Below are positions 59,647 through 64,000 of a stretch of 64,000 nt of DNA, one piece after another; the stretch's first letter is position 1; every line of letters begins with the position of its first letter. The position numbers were made by a program, and so were the translations under genes. Under the pieces are notes generated by a model, which saw only the letters and a program-made list of their open reading frames with translations, made no database searches and was not told the DNA's origin. Source of the DNA: Paenibacillus_AP thailandensis (GTDB lineage: Bacteria > Bacillota > Bacilli > Paenibacillales > Paenibacillaceae); assembly GCF_042685365.1 (NCBI RefSeq), contig NZ_JBHUMY010000001.1:620001-684000 (forward strand). Direction: 5' to 3'.

Positions 59647-61470
59647 TTATACTTGTTCCGTTTCTTCCAGAAACAGCGGCACCAGTTCGATGCCCGCCGC
59701 CGAGATGCGCACAAGCCCCTTGTCCGAGATGCGGAGCGTCGGGATGACCACGAGGGCGAGCAGCGACAACGTCATAAACGCATAATTCAAATCGCATCCT
59801 GCGGCGGCGAGCGCCCTGCTGACGGAGGCCGATTGCTCCGCAACGGTCTCGAACGGCTCGGTCGACATCAGTCCCGCAATCCGAAGCGGGAATTCGGCCG
59901 CCCCCTCTTCCGACATGACGGCAACGCCGCCTTGCATGCGGATCACGGCGTTAGCCGCCTCGGCCATAAGCTCGTCCGAGCTGCCGATGACAAGCACGTT
60001 ATGGCTGTCGTGCGCCACGGTCATCGCAATAGCCGCCGGCTTGCGGAAGCGGATATTCGCCACAAGACCGACCGAGCGGTTGCCGGTGCGGTGATGGCGC
60101 TCAAGCACGGCGATTTTGCACAAGCCGCTTGCCGGATCCAAGGCGATTTGCCCGTTTTCGACCGGAACCTTTACATGGATTTCGTGTGTTTCCACATGGT
60201 TTTCCCTAACCTCGATCGCACGGACGCCAGCCTCTCCCGACGCGACAGGAGCCTTGATCGCAAACCAATCGGCGGCAACGCTCGGCTCCAGACGCACGGA
60301 CTGCAGCATCTCCTCCGGATAGGCATACGGCGCCAGCTCGACGGTCATCCGCCCGTTTTCCGCGACGACGACGCCGGCCGCGATCGTCATGACCACGTTG
60401 ACGTCCGCCAGATTGCCGTCCAGCAAAATTATGTCCGCATAATTGCCCGGGACGATCGCGCCGATGTCGCGCTGCAGGCCGAACCGTTCGGCGGTATTGA
60501 TCGTCGCCATCTGAAAGGCGGTCACCGGCTTCACGCCTTGCGATATCGCATGGCGGACGACAAAATCCATATGGCCTTCGTCGCGAAGCGATTCCGAGCT
60601 TCGATCGTCGGTGACAAGCATCATGCGCCGCGTGTCGATGCCGGACTCGGTGTGCGCCTTAATCGTCTGCGCGACGTCATGCCATGCCGACCCTCTCCGC
60701 ATTTTCGCATACATGCCCAGCCGAACCCGCTCGATGACGTCGTCCGCCGTAACGCATTCATGATCGCCCGTTACGCCCGCGGCGGCATAGACCGGCAGGC
60801 GCCAATCGTCGGCCGCCCAGGTGAAATGGCCGTCTACGAACCTTCCGGCTTTTAGCGTCTCCTGAATTTCGCCGATCATTTTATCGTCGCCGTACACGAC
60901 GCCCGGGAAGTTCATCACTTCTCCAAGCGCAATGACGTCTTGGCCCCAAGCATACGCTTCCGCCACATCCTTCGGCCCAAGCGACGCGCCCGTCGTCTCG
61001 AAGTCCGGGCCGGTCGAAGGCACGCAGGAAGCCGCCTGCAAATAAGCGGCCAGCGGCGTTTGCCGCGCCTCCTCGAGCATATGGCGGATGCCGGACAATC
61101 CGCATACGTTGGCGATTTCATGCGCGTCGAAGAAACCGCCGGTCGTTCCGAGAGGCAGCACCGCCCGCGAAAATTCGGTTACGGTCAGCTGCGTGCTTTC
61201 AATATGGCAATGCCCGTCAAGCAGCCCCGGGGCCATATAACGCCCGGCGGCGTCGACCACCTTCGTTTCGGGCCCGATCATATGCGAGACGTCCTTGCCG
61301 ACATATGCGATCCGCGAGCCGTATACGCCGATCGACATCCCCGGCAAAATTTCTCCGGAGACGACGTTGACCAGCTTGCCGTTCGTCACGACTAGCGTCG
61401 CGTGTTTGTCCCCCCGGGCTGCAGCCACCAGCTCCGGCACGCATTCGTGCAGCGGTTTTCGATTAAACAT
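59647..61470 (-). CDS. ade: Adenine deaminase
   Basis: Amidohydrolase-family enzyme of 607 residues that deaminates adenine to hypoxanthine in purine salvage. The metal motif is LDGHCHIEST (His87, His89), with DAHEIANV, GHFTWAAD and MLVTDDRSSES further on. Family length is about 580-600. ATG 61470 has GGAGG 8 nt upstream; a frame extending to 61587 crosses the intergenic element and has no ribosome site. Confidence 0.94.
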   Translation of the reverse strand: MFNRKPLHECVPELVAAARGDKHATLVVTNGKLVNVVSGEILPGMSIGVYGSRIAYVGKDVSHMIGPETKVVDAAGRYMAPGLLDGHCHIESTQLTVTEFSRAVLPLGTTGGFFDAHEIANVCGLSGIRHMLEEARQTPLAAYLQAASCVPSTGPDFETTGASLGPKDVAEAYAWGQDVIALGEVMNFPGVVYGDDKMIGEIQETLKAGRFVDGHFTWAADDWRLPVYAAAGVTGDHECVTADDVIERVRLGMYAKMRRGSAWHDVAQTIKAHTESGIDTRRMMLVTDDRSSESLRDEGHMDFVVRHAISQGVKPVTAFQMATINTAERFGLQRDIGAIVPGNYADIILLDGNLADVNVVMTIAAGVVVAENGRMTVELAPYAYPEEMLQSVRLEPSVAADWFAIKAPVASGEAGVRAIEVRENHVETHEIHVKVPVENGQIALDPASGLCKIAVLERHHRTGNRSVGLVANIRFRKPAAIAMTVAHDSHNVLVIGSSDELMAEAANAVIRMQGGVAVMSEEGAAEFPLRIAGLMSTEPFETVAEQSASVSRALAAAGCDLNYAFMTLSLLALVVIPTLRISDKGLVRISAAGIELVPLFLEETEQV

Positions 61471-61547
61471 CCTTATAACCTCCGGATTTAACAGATTATC
61501 ATTGCCGTTCTTATTGAATAGCTTCCAAAAAACCTTTGCCCAACCAT

Positions 61548-61569
61548 GGTCATTCGAAGATAAGCGACC
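61548..61569 (+). repeat. Dispersed element, copy B core
   Basis: GGTCATTCGAAGATAAGCGA plus CC; two mismatches to copy A (8262) and two to copy C (62642). It lies upstream of ade, in the opposite direction. Confidence 0.7.
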
Positions 61570-61624
61570 TACAAATTTGCGCAGCAAACTCGCTTCGGAA
61601 TTTATAAATTCTATATATGGTAAG

Positions 61625-61650
61625 AAAAAAACGGCTGCCGCCGTTTTTTT
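61625..61650. terminator. Bidirectional terminator
   Basis: Perfect inverted repeat AAAAAAACGGC / GCCGTTTTTTT with a 4-nt loop; about 200 nt after the map stop. Confidence 0.8.
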
Positions 61651-61849
61651 GTCGCTTCTACGCTGAACTCGGGCGCCGAACGACGCCCGCTCTCCGCCCT
61701 CCGCTTACGTACGCGGACTCCTGTCCGCCGAAGCTCGTCGCTTGCTCTTCCGCTGCGCTATGTACGGGGCGTACAGGGCAGCGGACACCCCCCGCTTCCC
61801 GCCCCATGATTGCCTTGCTCCGGGGAAAGCAACAGTACGCTGCTCATCC

Positions 61850-62599
61850 CTATTGCTTCGTCAGAATGAGCGGACCGTCGGCCGTAATCGCAAGAGTATG
61901 CTCGTATTGCGCGGACAATCCGCCGTCCAGCGTTCTCGCGGTCCAACCGTCCGCGTCGATTTTGCTCCTCCACGTTCCCGTATTGAGCATCGGCTCGATC
62001 GTAATGACCATGCCTTCCTTCAACCGCACGCCTTTGCCGGCCGGACCGTAATGCGGCACTTGCGGCTCCTCGTGCATCTGTTGGCCGATGCCGTGCCCGA
62101 TAAATTCCCGGACGACGGAGAAGCCTTCGGCTTCGGCATACGTTTGAATGGCGTTGCCGATATCGCCGATACGGTTGCCTACGACCGCCTGCTCGATACC
62201 CTTATACATCGAAGCCTCGGTTACGGCAAGCAGCCGCTGCGCCTGCTCGGATATTTCGCCGACCGCGTACGACCAAGCCGAATCGGCCAGCCAGCCGTCC
62301 ACGTTGACGACCATGTCGATCGTCACGATGTCGCCGTTTTTCAGCACCTGCGTTTTGGAAGGGAAGCCGTGACAAATAACGTCGTTAACCGACGCGCAAG
62401 TCGCAAACGGGTAACCGTTGTACCCTTTTTGCTCCGGCGTCGCCCCGTGCTCCTTCAGAAACTTCTCGACGAACTGGTCGATTTCATGCGTCGTAATGCC
62501 CGGGCGAATCAATTTCGCAATTTCTCTATGGCAACAAGCCAGCACATCTCCGGCTTTTTTCATTTTTGCGATTTCATCCGCTGTCTTCAGAATAATCAT
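61850..62599 (-). CDS. map: Methionine aminopeptidase, type I
   Basis: A 249-residue metallopeptidase that removes N-terminal Met from new proteins. The five metal ligands are in VNVDGW and LADSAW (Asp), FIGHGIGQQMHEEP (His), VITIEPM and QYEHTLAI (Glu). A possible AGAGGTG lies upstream of ATG 62599. Members of Firmicutes often carry two Map genes; whether this is the main or second copy (YflG-like) cannot be told. A short-lived downstream region of 200 nt separates it from its terminator. Confidence 0.93.
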   Translation of the reverse strand: MIILKTADEIAKMKKAGDVLACCHREIAKLIRPGITTHEIDQFVEKFLKEHGATPEQKGYNGYPFATCASVNDVICHGFPSKTQVLKNGDIVTIDMVVNVDGWLADSAWSYAVGEISEQAQRLLAVTEASMYKGIEQAVVGNRIGDIGNAIQTYAEAEGFSVVREFIGHGIGQQMHEEPQVPHYGPAGKGVRLKEGMVITIEPMLNTGTWRSKIDADGWTARTLDGGLSAQYEHTLAITADGPLILTKQ

Positions 62600-62641
62600 T
62601 CGTGCACCTCTTTAATTAATATGAGATCAACCTCTTCTCAA

Positions 62642-62663
62642 GGTCTTTCGAAGATAAGCGGCC
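62642..62663 (+). repeat. Dispersed element, copy C core
   Basis: GGTCTTTCGAAGATAAGCGG plus CC, preceded by AATATG and AACCTCT at spacing like copy A. It lies upstream of map, in the opposite direction. Confidence 0.7.
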
Positions 62664-62820
62664 GCGTGCGGCAAAAACGCGGCAGCCCCTCGAAGTCTCT
62701 GCAATATGTTTATTATAACGCAACGCCGGGTGACAACAAACTTTGCGGTTTTTGCAAGTTCCCCGTCTTTCCTTGCCGAACCGTTAACCGGCGGCCTTCC
62801 GTTAGCCGCCAGGAGGCAAG

Positions 62821-63752
62821 CTACTCGGCCTTTAGCTTAAGGTCGAAAGCCGCGTCGCGGTCGCATACAAGCACCCCGTCCTTCACGTCAAGCTTGGCCG
62901 CTTGCAGCGACGAACGCCGAAGCTCGTAGCCGCTTGCCCGGCCTTCCCGCTCAAGCTCCGGCCGCCTTCCGGGATGCGTGAAATAAAAGATGTAAGCCTC
63001 GTCCCCTTGCACATGCACGTCGGCATGCAGACCGATCGTTCCGTCGTCTTCCCTGACGCCCGGCTTGTCCAAGATGATGCCGTTGCGCTCCCAGCGGTCA
63101 AGATCGTCCGAACGGTATACGCCTTGCCCCCGCCATTCGTCCACGAGCATCCAATAACAGCCTTTGAAGCGGAACACGTTTGGCCCTTCATGCGGACGTT
63201 CCGTTATAACCGGCCCCGTAACCGTCCAGTTGTACAAATCCGGGCTGTCGGCGGCATAGGTATGGGAGCCGTTCGCCTCGTCCTTATACCACATCCGGAA
63301 GCCTCCGCCGGGAAGCTCATAAACGCACGCGTCGATGACGCGGTCCGAGCTGAGCGGTACAACCCCGATATAGGTCCAGTTCAACATATCTGGGCTCGTA
63401 TAATGCACGATTTCCCGCTTGTGTCCCTTCCATTCGTGCGGTACGCCCCGGATATAGCTGACGTACATATGGTACAAGCCTTCATGCCAGACGATTTCCG
63501 GCGCCCAGAACGTGTTCTTCCCCATTCGAAATCAAGGCCGCTTAACGTGCCGCGGTACACCCAACTGCTTCCGCCGTCCGAAGAAGAAGCTACGCCAAGG
63601 TCGGTCCCGTGTACCCAAGCCACGTTCGGCCCTTCCGCCGTCGCTCTCCTGTTCGTATAAACGATCCACCATTCGCTAGCTTCCCTGTTCCATACGATCA
63701 CGGGATCGGCCGCTCCGTCGTACAGCGAATCCCTGAATAATGGCGCTTGCAT
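62821..63752 (-). pseudogene. GH43/32-like beta-propeller glycosidase, frameshifted
   Basis: About 310 codons in two frames. The first frame starts at ATG 63752 (MQAPLFRDSLYDGAADPVIV) and runs into GLDFEWG; the second resumes at GKNTFWAPEIVWHEGLYHMY and continues to 62821. The join is at the G-run around 63520-63524, where one extra base would restore a single protein. The DGAADPVIVWN start and the repeated W-blocks (MWYKDEANGS, GCYWMLVDEW) are those of a five-bladed propeller glycosidase with no signal peptide. It may be a sequencing error or a real lesion. Confidence 0.75.
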
Positions 63753-63927
63753 AGGACTGACTCCAACCTCCCCACGAAAATAATTTCCATTGTACCATAA
63801 CCTATGGCCGCTGAATATCCGGGAATGGGCCCCGTTCCAAGCAATCCCGCAGTGAAACGAAGCGGAAATTGTGCTACAATACAAAGATTGAAACGGGATT
63901 CACATTAGGGAGGTATATGGCATCATC

Positions 63928-64000
63928 ATGCTAATTATCGGCATCGCGGGAGGGACAGGCTCCGGCAAAACAACCGTCGCCCGCTCCATTATCGATCGTT
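63928..64000 (+). CDS. udk: Uridine kinase (partial, N-terminus only)
   Basis: The first 24 codons lie in the window and start MLIIGIAGGTGSGKTTVARS, whose GGTGSGKTT is the P-loop of uridine kinase. AGGGAGG at 63907-63913 is 14 nt upstream of ATG 63928. Another ATG at 63917 opens only a five-codon frame. Udk phosphorylates uridine and cytidine in salvage. The rest lies beyond the edge. Confidence 0.85.
   Translation, partial: MLIIGIAGGTGSGKTTVARSIIDR

Larger units (their letters stand above)
61471..61849. other. Intergenic region with dispersed element and terminator
   Basis: About 380 nt between ade and map. It holds copy B of the 22-nt core (61548-61569), a palindrome GAATTTATAAATTC at about 61599-61612, and the bidirectional terminator at 61625-61650. 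No gene is supported. Confidence 0.7.

Overview
The window is chromosomal DNA from a GC-rich endospore-forming Firmicute, most probably Paenibacillaceae (Paenibacillus or Cohnella type). The grounds are strong AGGAGG ribosome sites, frequent GTG/TTG starts, a tryptophan T-box leader, and the sporulation set (CwlJ, GerQ, an alpha/beta small acid-soluble spore protein, a YjcZ-type microprotein). There are also many carbohydrate genes (GH31, Gfo/Idh, AraC regulators) typical of that family. I see no rRNA, tRNA, phage, transposase or CRISPR array. A run of 97 N (11965-12061) is an assembly gap.

Layout. 1-4900: 3' part of topB, a membrane metallophosphoesterase, then four tiny genes, three of which may share a small beta-barrel pattern. 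4900-10200: esterase, an unknown gene, IscA-type protein, futalosine-route MqnE, and a YutJ/YuzB/NifU redox and Fe-S group. 10200-15200: a minus-strand run ctaA, UbiD decarboxylase, HEPN protein, divergent SDR, plus a thioredoxin. 15200-21800: stalk-domain lipoprotein, MurJ-like flippase, DUF456 protein, HAD phosphatase, orphan solute-binding lipoprotein. 21900-25800: a complete mntABCD-type manganese ABC operon with a candidate MntR box over its promoter. 25800-29600: PBP2-type transpeptidase, membrane transglutaminase and a small membrane protein. 29700-37600: transporters, toprim protein, Sco and CtaB (heme O) for cytochrome oxidase, cwlJ-gerQ, membrane hydrolase and a spore protein. 37600-39300: trpS with its T-box and a long repeat-rich leader. 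39300-43700: unknown conserved protein, chemoreceptor-like protein, polysaccharide deacetylase, LysM-3D and CAP wall proteins. 44000-59000: sugar metabolism, with two Gfo/Idh plus sugar-phosphate-isomerase-like units, alpha-xylosidase YicI with a divergent AraC regulator, a sugar dehydrogenase, and an MBL-TetR pair with two clear operators. 59100-64000: GNAT, adenine deaminase, methionine aminopeptidase, a frameshifted glycoside hydrolase, and the start of uridine kinase.

How parts fit together. CtaA, CtaB and Sco serve heme A and copper delivery to the terminal oxidase. MqnE and the UbiD protein point to menaquinone made by the futalosine route. Fe-S carriers (IscA-like, NifU-like) sit beside them. 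PBP2, MurJ-like flippase, deacetylase, LysM-3D and CAP proteins act on the cell wall. CwlJ and GerQ act in germination.

The least explained signals are: the small-protein cluster at 3.2-4.8 kb; a HEPN protein with an intact RNase-type motif in the heme/menaquinone operon; an intergenic element present three times; the 430-nt repeat-filled stretch between the Trp T-box and trpS; and an SDR without the catalytic serine.
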